Shown here: positions 27,473 to 38,956 of the stretch, piece after piece
Numbering within the stretch: the stretch's first letter is position 1
Layout: each line of letters begins with the position of its first letter
Notes under the pieces: model-generated
The model's input: the letters and a program-made list of their open reading frames with translations, nothing else
The model's database searches: none
Told to the model about the DNA's origin: nothing
Program-made: the position numbers and the translations under genes
From: Trichoplax adhaerens
Taxonomy: Eukaryota; Placozoa; Uniplacotomia; Trichoplacea; Trichoplacidae
Assembly: GCF_000150275.1 (NCBI RefSeq)
Contig: NW_002060953.1
Coordinates: forward strand, 1,214,510-1,278,509
Reading direction: 5' to 3'
DNA length: 64,000 nt

Positions 27473-30246
27473 CTAGGAATTAGAAAAGAATTGGATTATG
27501 GTTTGTTTAAACTGTCATGATTGATGTTACTCTCTTATGCAAAATGTTGGCATAAAATCTCAATTTACTGTGGTTTAATATTTACTTATAGATCTTTAGG
27601 ACTTAAGAGGTTAACTTGTTTAAAGTACATATTCCACCTCTTTGTAATTTATGCCCTAATACTTTTAAAACGGTTATTCTGCTTTTGAAATGGAGTTTCA
27701 TTATGCTAGGAACAAGTGGATCAGAATCATATCATCATCGCTACGATTTGTGGTCTACTGGTATTTTGTACTGTACTCTACGAAATGATGGTTAGAAACG
27801 TTAATGATAGGCCTAGAGCAGATCGGATACTGAACTGAATGGATTTACAACAGCTATCATTAAATTGTCATTAGCAATTTAAAGTATAAAAATTCTGATC
27901 ATTATTAGTAATGCAATTTCACGTCTAAAGCAGCTTGTATATATTGGAAAGATTGGAAAGAACTATCGTAAAAATTGCGATTTCTAATTTAGTGCACAAA
28001 CTTTCCGATTATTGGCGAAGCAATTTTAGATATAGAAGAACTCATCTGTTACTGAAGGGATTAAACGGAACTCAACAGAATTTTGATCGACAATTTAAAG
28101 TAGCAAGACTGGGTGTAAAGAGTATGAAGATATTTAGATTAGAAAAGGCAAAGAACAGATTAAACTTGAGCTAATCAACTCTACCTATAGTCCTAAAGAG
28201 GCAGAGTAAGCATAGATAGTAGAGCAACCAAATTGATCGATCGGCAGGCATGACATTCATTTCATAATATGATTCTAAGAAAAGCAGCAAAATACAACAT
28301 ATTATTTTCGATACAAGATGTAAATAATCATATTAGTGTATGCCGAAGAAAGATTGAAAGTTGACCGTTATTGCAGAAGTAGACAAATTGGATTTAACTA
28401 TCTTAGAAAGCAATGCCTTTTAGTACATGAAGTAATAGAAGCTGTTGGATGGCCAATATCATGACACCGAAAGCCAAATTTTATGGCAGCGGAATTACCA
28501 TTGTTAGTAGTGATAGTAAAAATATCTGAATAATCTACATTCTATTGGTATAACTTTAGATTTGAATAAATTCTGATAAATTTAGCTAAAGTGTGAATAA
28601 GCGAATAGAAACTGTGTTTTTTCTTAATCAAATGCAATGTTTGTACGCTTGGACAGCTATAACATGATCGAAAGGTGAACACAATCGCTCTGTTATTGGA
28701 ATACAGCAAGAAGATTATAAATAATAATAGAATATGAAGTTGAAAAGCCTGCATTGCAGTGCGACGCGGTAAATTATTAATGAAACATGATCATGAAGAG
28801 CATAGCATCTGATCAATTTAATCTGTAGTAAAATGGAATAACGAATAACCCCGTTATGATGGCTTAAAGCCTTACTTTATTATAAAATAAGAATCCGTAT
28901 TCCGCAGTAATCCAGTTTATAATTAATTTTAGATGCTAGTTACGGTGGCTAAAGTTATCCATAGTTTTAGACAAATTAATTCAATCTTCGATTCCATTAC
29001 ACTAATAAATAGCATGATAATGATTATATGAGAAAGTTGCTCTCTATTTTGGCTGCGCTATGTTATTACTGTGAAATAAGTCGTATAAGTATACTTGCTA
29101 ATTGAAGAAAATAAAATTGAAAGCTGTCACAAAATGAAACTCGTTCTGTTTGATTTAGTAATCAAATGAATTGTTCTATTTGCACGCGTATAGTAATGTT
29201 ACTAATCCGTTTTTTAAAGTAAGTTTTTCTCCGTTGAATATAAAATTGTAATCCAAACAAACACTCTTTATCGCAATCATAACCTTATTATGAAGACTTT
29301 AAAAGTTATTTTATCTATACGGTCATCAAGCTGAAAATAGTCACTGTTCACTTAATAAAGGCAAAGATTACTTACAATTCGGCTTGTAAAAAATTGGGCT
29401 ACAGAAACAAAATCGCTGCAAAATCTTGTACTTCCTTTTCTTATATACCAAATGTTCAGATTTAGAAGACAGTATGGCAATAATCAAGAAAGTCTACATT
29501 TAATGGCGTGCAATTGAAATCAAGTTTGACTAACAACAGCGTAGATGAATCTGACTAAGGCTTTATCGCGGCCTTGATGATCATGATTGATGACGTTTAA
29601 TTAGCTTAGCGTGGATTTATCCACTAATTATTTAACGAAATAGTTATTCTATATAGTGTATCTACGATCAGAAAGGATTGTATACTGAACATAAAAAGAA
29701 TTTCATTATAGATAATACAGTAAAATGATCTTATGTAACGATTGATTCCTCTCTAGAAATTGTCTATTCGATCAATAGGCCAAGGAACAATAAATGGAAA
29801 TAATATGGTTAAAGCCAACCCAGCACGTGTTAAAAGTAACAATAGTGACAGCAGACAACGCAAAGAACAACAAGAGAGTAAGGAGAGAATGGGTAAAAGA
29901 AACTACCTACTTGGAGTCCATAATTATGTAGGAAAGACACATACAATGTTGAATAAAACAACGATAGATTCGACCCATATGGTCGGCTAGCCTATCAATC
30001 TCCGTGAACTAGTAGGATATCGATTTGGAACAATCTATTGTCATGGCTCACAGTAGGAAGAAGGTCGAAAATGGCAAATTATTGCCTAAGAAGAGGTAAA
30101 AAATTTGGTACAAAAGCCTACATATACGAATGGAAATTAATTAGATGTGAGTCATGCATGACCTGGTAATATAATCTTACGGCGTAGGAGATCCCTAACC
30201 CGAAGCTTAAATCGACTGAATTATTACTGTAATTCAATTTATTCTC

Positions 30247-30474
30247 TTACAACGCTTGAACGTTACCGACTACCGAGATTGGATAATCTTGGCCAACCAA
30301 CATTTGAACTAATTTATCGTGCAGTAGATCATCATCTCGGGCTCCTTTAGCCTCCTTATCTGGCTATACGCCTAATATGGACGGATTCAACGCAAGTAAA
30401 TGAGCAAGACATTGGTTGACAACGATTATACAGTCGAGTAAAATCATAGCGGGACTTTTTTTCACCTCTACCTC
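30247..30474 (-). pseudogene. Degenerate coding fragment, family not recognised
   Basis: On the minus strand a protein-like reading runs SPAMILLDCIIVVNQC, HLLALNPSILGV, stop (30364-30366), then DKEAKGARDDDLLHDKL, VQMLVGQDYPISVVGNVQAL and a second stop (30247-30249). A further in-frame stop lies at 30475-30477. The composition is far more protein-like than random AT-rich sequence, and only one internal stop breaks it. I do not recognise the family. It may be a relic of a gene or a transposon. Confidence 0.35.
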
Positions 30475-30565
30475 CTATACCACATTATCATTTTATCCAG
30501 TCATAACTCATAGAATCCCATCTAATTAATTTTCGTGTGAGTAGATTTTTACACCAAATGTTTTA

Positions 30566-30621
30566 CCTTTTCGTAGTTAGGATTAGGGTTGGGGTTACGG
30601 TTAGGGTTAAGCCTTATCGTA
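30566..30621. repeat. Degenerate telomere-like block with near-identical flanks
   Basis: TTAGGA TTAGGG TTGGGG TTACGG TTAGGG occupies 30577-30606. It is bounded by CCTTTTCGTA (30566-30575) and CCTTATCGTA (30612-30621), which match at 9 of 10 bases. The design is the same as at 22.5 kb, but older. Confidence 0.65.
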
Positions 30622-31024
30622 AGGTGATAATCAGATATTGCATTCACCAGACTCCGTTAACAACTGAAAACATACTTGAATTAAAACTATCGCGACGTAA
30701 ATTGATTGGATTAGTGATGAAGCAAAGCAAATGGATGACGACTAGCTTTTATCTTGTTTATCCATAATAACTTAGTGCTATAACCATTCGTTATGGAAAT
30801 ATCATCTTTTCATTTGTTCCAAGCGCTAATTTGAATAATAATCATGATCATTGTCTAAATTGAATCCTTGAAATAGCATGATCTTTCATTGAAATTTTCA
30901 AAATGGTTATTTCAAGCTGTGCTTATGTTGTATAATTTATCAATAGTGGACGCAATGAAGACAATAATTGATACTCTGAGTAATATACATATATACGGTA
31001 TATACGTTACGGCTAAAACTCGAT

Positions 31025-31135
31025 CTCGGTTAATATGCATAATAGCCGGCAAGTATGCATCCTAGCTGGCTAAAGCCCAAATTGAAGGTAAAAGTATTAA
31101 AATTTCGGACTTTAGCCAGTTATTATGCATAATAG
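31025..31135. repeat. Fold-back with repeated TATGCATA words
   Basis: CTGGCTAAAG (31066-31075) and CTTTAGCCAG (31110-31119) form a perfect 10-bp inverted repeat around a 34-nt loop. ATGCATAATAGC words flank it on both sides. It could be a small MITE-like fold-back; no terminal target duplication was found. Confidence 0.4.
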
Positions 31136-31189
31136 CAGAGGAGAATTCGGCTAAATTCTTGTTTTGGCTAAACTGTATTGTGTAAGAAA

Positions 31190-32330
31190 TCTTTTGCAGT
31201 TAGTTAGTATTTTTTACTACAACGTAGTAAGACTTGAGTTATGTAGAGTTGATTGAATTTTTGTTATTGAGATAGTCAATATTGGGAAAAAAAAAAAAAA
31301 TTGAGATAGTCAATATTGGGAGAATTTTACTAGAGTAAATTGAATTCTTTTTATTAATAAACATTTTAGCGAGTACCAAGTACATCATGTACATATGATT
31401 ATCTCTCAGCAATCAATTCTATTTAACGTTTCCGTTATAATCGATTGTGTAAGCAATATATTACAGATAACTACTACTGTAATGTAATAAGATTGAAGTT
31501 GTACAAAGTTGATTGACTTTATGTTGTTGTGATTGTCAATATTGGGGAGTTTTACTAAAGTACACTGAATCTTACTTATTTGTAAACCTTGCGGCCAGTG
31601 CATCATATACGAGTACATAGAATCATCTCACAGCTACTAATTCCATTCGAATGTTTTCACCAATAACCAACTATATCGGCATTAGAGCTGGTTACTAAAG
31701 CAACGTAACCAGATTTGAGAAGAGTAGAGTTTTATTGGCTAATTCTTATTGGAATATTCAATATTGGAAGAGTTTTACTGGAGTATACTGAATCCTTTAT
31801 TAGTAAACGTTTTGAAGATTATACTATTTCTATTCGAACATAGTCACGTTAACCAGCTGCATAAGCAAAATAGCTACTTACTACTACATAATAAGATTTG
31901 ATTTATGCGCAGTTTCTGAATTATTAACTAAGTGTTATTGCAACAGCCAATATCGGTATGTTTTTTAACTGAGGTATCAATGAATCCTTCCTATTAGTAA
32001 ATATTTTCGAGCACATACGCATAAGAACACTGCACAGCTACTAATTCTATTCTAACGTTTTCACGGTAATCAGTGGTATAAGCATTACTAGAGCTAGTTA
32101 CTATTACAACGTAATAAAAGCTTTTAATAGAGTACTACTGAATCCTTTACCGTTTTATCGTTAATTAGTAAATGTTTAAGAGAGTCCGTGTGCAAGTTAT
32201 TATCGCGCAACAACGATTTATATCGTATTTTTCTCATGATTACTACCATAATATAATAAGGTTTAATTTGTGCTGAGTTCCTGAATTATTAACTTTCTTT
32301 TGTTGCGATAATCCATATTGGCAATTCGGT
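31190..32330. repeat. Diverged tandem repeat, unit about 230 bp
   Basis: About five imperfect units. Each has, in order: TACTACTACAAYGTAATAAG, a GTTGATT...TATTG segment, GTCAATATTGGG, GAGTTTTACTNGAGTATACT, GAATCCTTTATTAGTAAAC, and CTACTAATTCTATTC...GTTTTCAC. The CAATATTGG word lies at about 31311, 31538, 31769 and 31948, and again in decayed form at 32314. Confidence 0.75.
31267..31320. mobile_element. Poly(A)-only retrotransposition footprint
   Basis: Two perfect 20-bp direct repeats (31267-31286 and 31301-31320) flank nothing but 14 A residues (31287-31300). This is what an extremely 5'-truncated, target-primed insertion would leave: a target-site duplication and a tail. Slippage or a local duplication with A expansion is the alternative. 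Confidence 0.6.
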
Positions 32331-34182
32331 ATGCCTAGGCAATAATGCACTATACCTAATTACTACTACAATGTAAAATAATAACACCCTAACCATACCC
32401 CTAAGGTCTTAGCAACTATCGTAAAATAAACCTAATGGATCGTTCTAGGCAAACTAATGATCCTAGTACAAGAAGTTTCTTATATTAAAAGGAAAATTAT
32501 ATACTCCAAATAGTTTTAATGCTACGGTATTGCTATCATAAGGCATATTTCATTTTATAACTTAATAGAAGATCTATAGTTAGGCCGTAGATGTTGTAAA
32601 TTAATTATAGCAAAAGATTTTGCAACGTAGGGTTCTGCATGTGCATTGACTGAAGATTTAATGAATTATTACTAGTATAAAATCTATATTCTTTCTAGTG
32701 GCATTGATAGAGTGGAAGTACTTATTATGCAACATTCATCACTGTTCATCTTCTACCAGATTAATACTATAATGCGTCTTTCACGAAATTTTATTTATAA
32801 ATGATTGGTACTAAAGAATTTATGAGATGGTAGTCATTGGTGATAAAGGTAACTACCAGAATGAGTATTGCCTTCAAATTCAGATTTGTTTTTGGGTTGG
32901 TTTTGTCTATTTATAAATTTAGTGATCTAACAGCTATTTTATACAGCCTTCAAGAATAGAAAAAGTGGCTAGCATTAGCTAATAAAGTCTGAAAATGATG
33001 TGAATGGTCGGAGAAGGCGGGCAGTTTCCCTCAATTGGCTCTATGAAGCAATTTTGATTAGATTGCACAGACTAAAGCCATTGATCTATTCAAGGGCTCG
33101 ATATATCGAAATAATCACTACAATAAAGAAATTATGCCAGACTATTATTAAGTCATTTATTAATCAAGTATAACACATAGCCGACAGTTTTGGCAATAGT
33201 CAATGAATTATGATAGCCAGGAGTGCAAATTATATTGATACGGTCATGATTTTTATTTTAAATTCTAGAGCAGCCATGTCTTTTATTATGATGTATGTTA
33301 TACTCTACAGCTGCAGATTATAAAAAGATAAATAATTTCTGGTATTGTAGCTTCGTAATTTGCTTCTCACAAGAGAGTATGGTTATCGTATACGCTTGTT
33401 GTAGATAATTTTAGGAACACTTCAGTAGTGCAAACATATTAGAGCTTTGCCTCTGCTAACGCTGGAATTGATTCACTGTTTAAAAGTTAAACGTTGCATG
33501 TCTGCACCGGATTGATATTAGTTGGCACGAAAAATCTAAGAGATGTCAGGCTTACTTCATATTTTTAATTTGTATCTAGTGTTAGATGAATAATAAAAAT
33601 AAATTTTAATAATCATAAATCAGTAAAAATCTAGTCAATTATCACCTACTTATTTACACTTATAACATTAAATATAAGAGGTATTTATGGAACTTTCACG
33701 AACTAATTATAATACTATATATATAGATTAAAAATAAACAGGTGCACGATATGTCTCCCTTGTTTAATATCTTTGATTGAAAAATCGTTGCTCGTTACGG
33801 TTATGGTGAAATTATAGCAAAGGTTCTTGCTATAAAAGAACGGCGAAAGAGATTTTATCGTCACATTATCAGAAACTGAAAAATCCGATTGTGGTTTAAA
33901 TATAATCTTGAAATAGAGAAGGGAAATTAGCTGTTTGACTACTATCACCAAAAGTGAGTATAAAAACCTTTAGTGAGTAGCATTAAACAATCTTTAGCAC
34001 GATTTATAGTCAAGATTAAAATTTATACTAGTGCCCATATTGGTCAGCTTGAGGATTCTTTAGCTAGATGTTGTGCAAATGATTTACGTAGACTAGATTT
34101 ATTTCATGATATTTTTTTTCAAATTTTCTTCCAGTTGCCTCTTTACTTATCCTAAATAAGGTCATCTTCGCTTGCTGCCAAA

Positions 34183-37100
34183 ATGTATAAGGGACGTAAA
34201 ATCTATGAACTAAATTCGAGCGATGTTACTCTTGTAAGTTTTTGCAAAAGGAACCTCATTAATTAAGAATAGACAGTAGAGCATTATTATGAGAGTAAAA
34301 TTTAAAGACATTACTAATATTTATTTAATTTTGAAATTATAGTTGATTGTCTTGGCTATTTCGAGGTATTCTATTGCAGGTATTTGAAGGATAAATGATT
34401 TAATTTTGCCTATTAAGACAACCATTATACTAATAAATTATGCGACAGATCCATGTAAAGCATACGAGAAGCTAATAGATTCATCAACATCGATCAATAG
34501 GCTTCTATTCACCTCGAGTCCAAAGGCATTTCAGTGCGATAAAGCGTTAAATAATAATTGGTATCGTTTCACAGGAGGCAAAGATTCTCAAGTATTACCT
34601 GAGAGCTGCAGTAAACAATATGGTCGATGTTTGACCTTATCGTCTGGATGGATGGTCAAAGAACATCCAGCAGGTTGGATTACTGTCAAAGGCACAAATT
34701 TCCTGAAAATTGCCTGAAGTTGATTTACCTCAATAGAATCGTTTTACCAGCTACGATCAAACATTGACTGTTTTTATTTAGTTTCAGACTCGGTGGTTAA
34801 TAGAACTGTCTGTTTTTATTTCTACAACAACTGCTGTTTCTCAAAATTATCCGTTCAAGTTAAAAATTGTGATGTTTATTACATCTATCGATTACCATCA
34901 ACTGCATCTCTGCCATTTTGTGCTCGATACTGCACAACGAAGCCAGGTTTGAGGAATTAAACGAACCATAGCTGTATCGTATTTCCCTTATTTAATTCCG
35001 GCTCTTAATAAGATGTCATTTTTTCAGATTATTGTAGGCCTAACCCTTGCTTTAATAACGGAAGTTGTCAAATTTGGGCTAATGGCTATGTTTGCCGATG
35101 TAAGAAATTCTATACAGGAAGAAACTGCGAAATAGGTAACTGACAATATCGCTATAAACCATTCTGAAATCTGATGAAGTATTTACGCTGATAACGTTAG
35201 AGGCAGTAGCTGCCGTTTTTCTTACCGTTCATTTTTCTTAATTTCCGTATAATTCCCAAATTAGCTACTCTAATTTTATTGGAAGGACGCGTTATTACTC
35301 TAAGACTTATTTTTTAGATCCTTGCATCGATTCTTTAATTCTAAACGCCACCTCCCGACTGATTGGGCATAGTGATAGCGCTGATGATAGCAATTCGATC
35401 CTTTGCGATAAAGTTAATTTTTCACCTGCTTGGTATCATCTTCAAAATCATTCAAAGTCGGTCATGCTTGTAACTCATCCAGTAGAAATGCTCCAATGTC
35501 ATACTATTTCAACGGGCTGGCTAAACGGAAACCATCCTACAGGTAACGTTTAATATAGCCTCTCTACACAAATCAAGCTTTCATAAAATTATATAAATGT
35601 CTCTTCGAACAAGCTATTGATAGAAAGATCATCTTTCAATCTAGTTACGGATGGAATCGTCCAAAGAACTGTTTGTTTTAACTTTAAGAGAATTTGCTCG
35701 TGGTCTCAGCAGATTAAAATTAAAAATTGTGGCAAATATTTTAGTTATTTTCTTGAACCGATAACAGAGTGCCAAGTTGCTAAAAGATATTGTGCCGATA
35801 AAGCAAGTAAGTTGGTATTATAGACTGATAGAACATTTATTATGGTTAATAGTCAACTTAACTCCAGCATTACAGTAAATTGTGCCATAGAGGGTGTTTT
35901 CTCACTATATTTGTAGTAGTATTACCTTATGTTAGGATGACAACAATGCAATAGAGGATTCGGTTAGAAAGAATGCGAACTAAGGTTATGGTAGTTTCGA
36001 GTTCAGTAATTCTGAATTGATTTAGTTATAATACCTCAAAAAGCGTTAAGGTATAGCTAGAACTCGAGCAAGCTATGCGCTATTTTAGCAATGTTCTGAA
36101 GATGGTATTACCTCAGTATTGAAATATTTGAGATGCTCTCGAGTAGTTGCTATATCCATCATGGTTCGTGTAGCAAAGATCAAGAGAGAAGTTTTGGCAT
36201 TGTTGTTATTAAATATTTTTTGTGTAACATTAGATAAATGCGATCCCAATCCTTGTGTTTACGGTAATTGTACGATAAGTGAAGATGATTACGTCTGTCA
36301 CTGCCAATCAGGATACACAGGAATTAAATGTGATCAAGGTAAATTTAATATTACTAATTCTATATCCATTCGTTAGTAATTCAAAGATTTTACTTCAGTG
36401 GAAAATAGGACGTTTTATAGTATGCCCTTGTTGTAAATAGGATCAGTAGGCGATGAAGTGTGATTAAAAGATATTTTTGTTAGTAGATTTTAATCTTAAA
36501 ACTGTGTAGTATCTCTAAGGTTGCATCGCATATAAAATCATGATCGTAATTGCTATAATCCTTTAAATATTTGCAATAGTCTTAGTTGTAATGAGAGAGC
36601 AGAATAATTAATGTAACGATGCCATGTGGCGTACAAGGAATACAGTATGTACATGTGAGAGGAAGCAAGGAATTTATATGCTTATTCTCAATTTTTGGAT
36701 AGACATTGATGAGTGCATGATCAAAAATGGTGGATGCAATAGACTTTGCACTAATACTCACGGTAGTTATTTTTGCTCATGTCCTGGTAATTTTGAGCTA
36801 CAGGATGATCTTCGTGGATGTATAGGTAGGTCATTTTATTATTCTCGCCGTAGAAATATCTTGTATAATGAATACTGTATGCGAGAACACAAAAACGGCG
36901 TTTCGTAAGGTATTTCACTTAAATCTAAAGATCCTTGCAAGAATGGCACAGTTGGATTACATAGTAGAACCAGAGATTTAATTCCTGATTTCAATCATAT
37001 TTCGGATCTGGTCAATCGATGTAATACCATACAGGACAACGCGGTGAAATGGTACCGAATTAAACGTCAGATCAAATGCTTTCCTATAGCTAAAAGACTA

Positions 37101-38771
37101 TACAATGCTCGGGGTCAGTAACAGATATTTAATTGGAATATATATTAGAATACTACTAATTGCATTTATTGATAATGACAGAAAATTAGCGTATCTATGC
37201 TTGTGATTTTAGATTTAGGCTTATTATTAAGAGATAAGGACTAACTTCTGAAAATGGAATTCAGATTTTAGGGACGTCGATGGTGACAATATCCATAAAT
37301 TCAATGTTTGCTTTCACTTTGGCTTCCCTCTATGTTCAAGTGCTAAAGTCATCAAGGTTAAACACTGTTCTGGATATGATGCTTATAAAATTGATTCTAT
37401 GTCTGCATGTTATTTAAGTCACTGTGGTATCTTGACAGGTAATAAAAATTTCAAGATCTAAATTATTAAGTAGCAATCCTTTATTAATTAATTAGCATAA
37501 TGTATTAAAATAAAATGATGTTAAACAAGATGTAAACAGATATACATTATTAAATAACAATCCTTTACTAATTAACAACTGTATTTTAATGAAAATGATT
37601 CTAAAAAGACCCATGTAGTTCCAATCCTTGTGTCAATGGAAGATGCTCATTACAGCCTGGTGGTGACTATCTCTGCAATTGCTCTTCAAGCTATACAGGA
37701 CGTCACTGTGAACAAGGTTAGCGAATTAAAAAAATTTAGAACTAGCTCGAATAAATATCAAATAATAAAATAATATCATTAGTAGATTCGTATAGTACTC
37801 CTGCAAAATTCCTAGTATTAGTCTTTATATATTTCAAGAAGCAGCTGAAATGCATAAAATGAAAGGAGAACTACATAGCGTGCAATTATTTAATCATTAC
37901 CTAGCCTTTAATATTGGGAAATTAGCACTTATTTCCGCTAATGATGAGATGTTTTCTAATTTTACTGTCAAATATCGCATTAAGACGATCAATAATGCAT
38001 TTAATTAGAATTTGATTTTCTATATGGCTTTATGATTATACTCGAGTTGTAGAAATCCCCAAGGTAAGATCCTGTCTTGAACTGATGCTTAATGAAAAGA
38101 AACATTTACCCAATGGGTTTTATAGCATATATGGAAATCCTGAATGCGGGAATAAGCTGGCTAATCGAACACGAACGCCTTGGCGTGTATATTGCGATTT
38201 TAACTCCGAGCCAGGATATGTATGGACGCTGATTGAGTCTTTCGCTCTGAATTGGAAAAGTCTGGTCACTCGTGGGTTCTCATATAACCAACACTTTCCT
38301 ACGGTACCAGAGTATTCTCATTGGCAACTGTATCGATTGCAATTAGATCAAATGAAGCAACTAGTCCAAATAGATCATAGTCTTACCTGTAAATCTATGT
38401 GGCGAGCGACTTGTAACTTTAATTCACGAACCCTTCCATATTCAAGCAAGCCGGTAGATTACATGCGCAGTTATTTCAACAGAACAGATATTTTAAGTGA
38501 AGGATATTTGGGGTGTTCTTATATGGATTACCTTAATATTCGCGGATACTGGATTGAGAAAAGATCTGTACTTCTAATTGGCGATCGAAACCGTCATACA
38601 CATTTGCGAGGGACAAAATCATGCCAATACAACGATTACTTTCCAGAAACTACTGTAGGCGAAACGAATTTTGGTCTATACAACAACATTAATACAAAAT
38701 TTACTTGTACTTCTCATTTAAATGATACTACTAATTGGTGGATTGGTGGAAAAGTAGATGATATGCTATAA
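34183..38771 (+). CDS. Secreted D8C/EGF mosaic protein with fibrinogen-like C-terminus
   Basis: Exons: 34183-34233, 34343-34379 (together a signal peptide, core LLIVLAISRYSIA); D8C-1 34449-34673 and 34788-34946; EGF-1 35028-35135; D8C-2 35318-35542 and 35645-35806; EGF-2 36234-36338; calcium-type EGF-3 (DIDEC) 36703-36825; D8C-3 36931-37113 and 37265-37438; EGF-4 37609-37716; fibrinogen-like 38053-38771. All later junctions are phase 1 and the sum is 792 residues. D8C modules, the eight-cysteine domain of uromodulin, GP2 and OIT3, show DPC at the start, WYRF-type core, GWxxxxHP, RTVCF, CC/CxW and ARYC at the end. The two 5' halves are exactly 225 nt each. D8C-3 is the most diverged. The last exon reads GFYSIYG, WRVYCDF, YVWTLIESF, but lacks the canonical FReD ending. 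It is likely an extracellular lectin-, mucus- or matrix-type protein. An extra exon near 37839 is unresolved. Confidence 0.85.
36161..36338 (+). promoter_or_regulatory. Possible internal start with second signal peptide
   Basis: Directly upstream of the EGF-2 acceptor, in the same frame, ATG 36161 opens MVRVAKIKREVLALLLLNIF and runs through CVTL into EGF-2. A basic n-region, a Leu-rich core and a small-residue exit make a good signal peptide. If an internal promoter lies in the 35807-36160 intron, a shorter secreted form (EGF-2 onward) would result. The pyrimidine-rich acceptor could mimic this by chance. Confidence 0.35.
37461..37608. repeat. Intronic tandem duplication, unit about 84 bp
   Basis: TTATTAAGTAGCAATCCTTT at 37463 recurs as TTATTAAATAACAATCCTTT near 37547. 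Both are followed by TATTAAAAT/TATTTTAAT and an ATGATTxTAAA word. The second copy runs directly into the EGF-4 splice acceptor. Confidence 0.5.
37839..37999 (+). other. Unresolved exon candidate in the D8C/EGF gene
   Basis: After a TTTCAAG acceptor the phase-1 frame stays open for 52 codons (EAAEMHKMKGELHSVQLF..., FNIGKLALISANDEMF...) to TAG, but contains no cysteine and no phase-1 donor. It could be a terminal exon of a shorter isoform or a decayed module. Skipping it keeps the main reading frame. Confidence 0.3.
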
Positions 38772-38950
38772 AATTCAGTTCAATCAAGTGACTCGTATTT
38801 ATACCTCTGTACAATCTGGTTACAAGATTTCATTTGCAACAAAATTGTTGCGTACCTCTAGTATTTTAATCCATGTAAGAACGTCTGCAGATCTTATATT
38901 CAGTATATTTCGATTAATGTGTTTCTAAATGATGAGCTATTCGCGACCAA

Positions 38951-38956
38951 AATAAA
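38951..38956 (+). terminator. Candidate poly(A) signal of the D8C/EGF gene
   Basis: AATAAA 180 bp after the TAA stop at 38769-38771, the first canonical hexamer downstream that I noticed. Confidence 0.4.

Larger units (their letters stand above)
27473..34182. other. Gene-poor region with repeats and decayed coding fragments
   Basis: No intact gene. It holds a degenerate coding fragment (30247-30474, minus), telomere-like sequence (30577-30610), a fold-back (31025-31135), a poly(A)/direct-repeat footprint (31267-31320) and a diverged tandem array (31190-32330). The first exon of the adhesion gene ending at 27472 should also lie in or upstream of this stretch. Confidence 0.5.

Noticed and set aside
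27697-27790. Plus-strand reading YHHRYDLWSTGILY resembling protein kinase subdomain IX
   Set aside because: About 30 codons only, no catalytic motifs around it, and stops on both sides.
28542-28754. Minus-strand frame starting MQAFQLHILLLFIIFLLYS, as signal-peptide exon of the TM adhesion gene
   Set aside because: The hydrophobic start fits a signal peptide, but no good phase-1 donor follows (only weak GTTATA and GTCCAA), so it cannot be joined to Ig1 with confidence.
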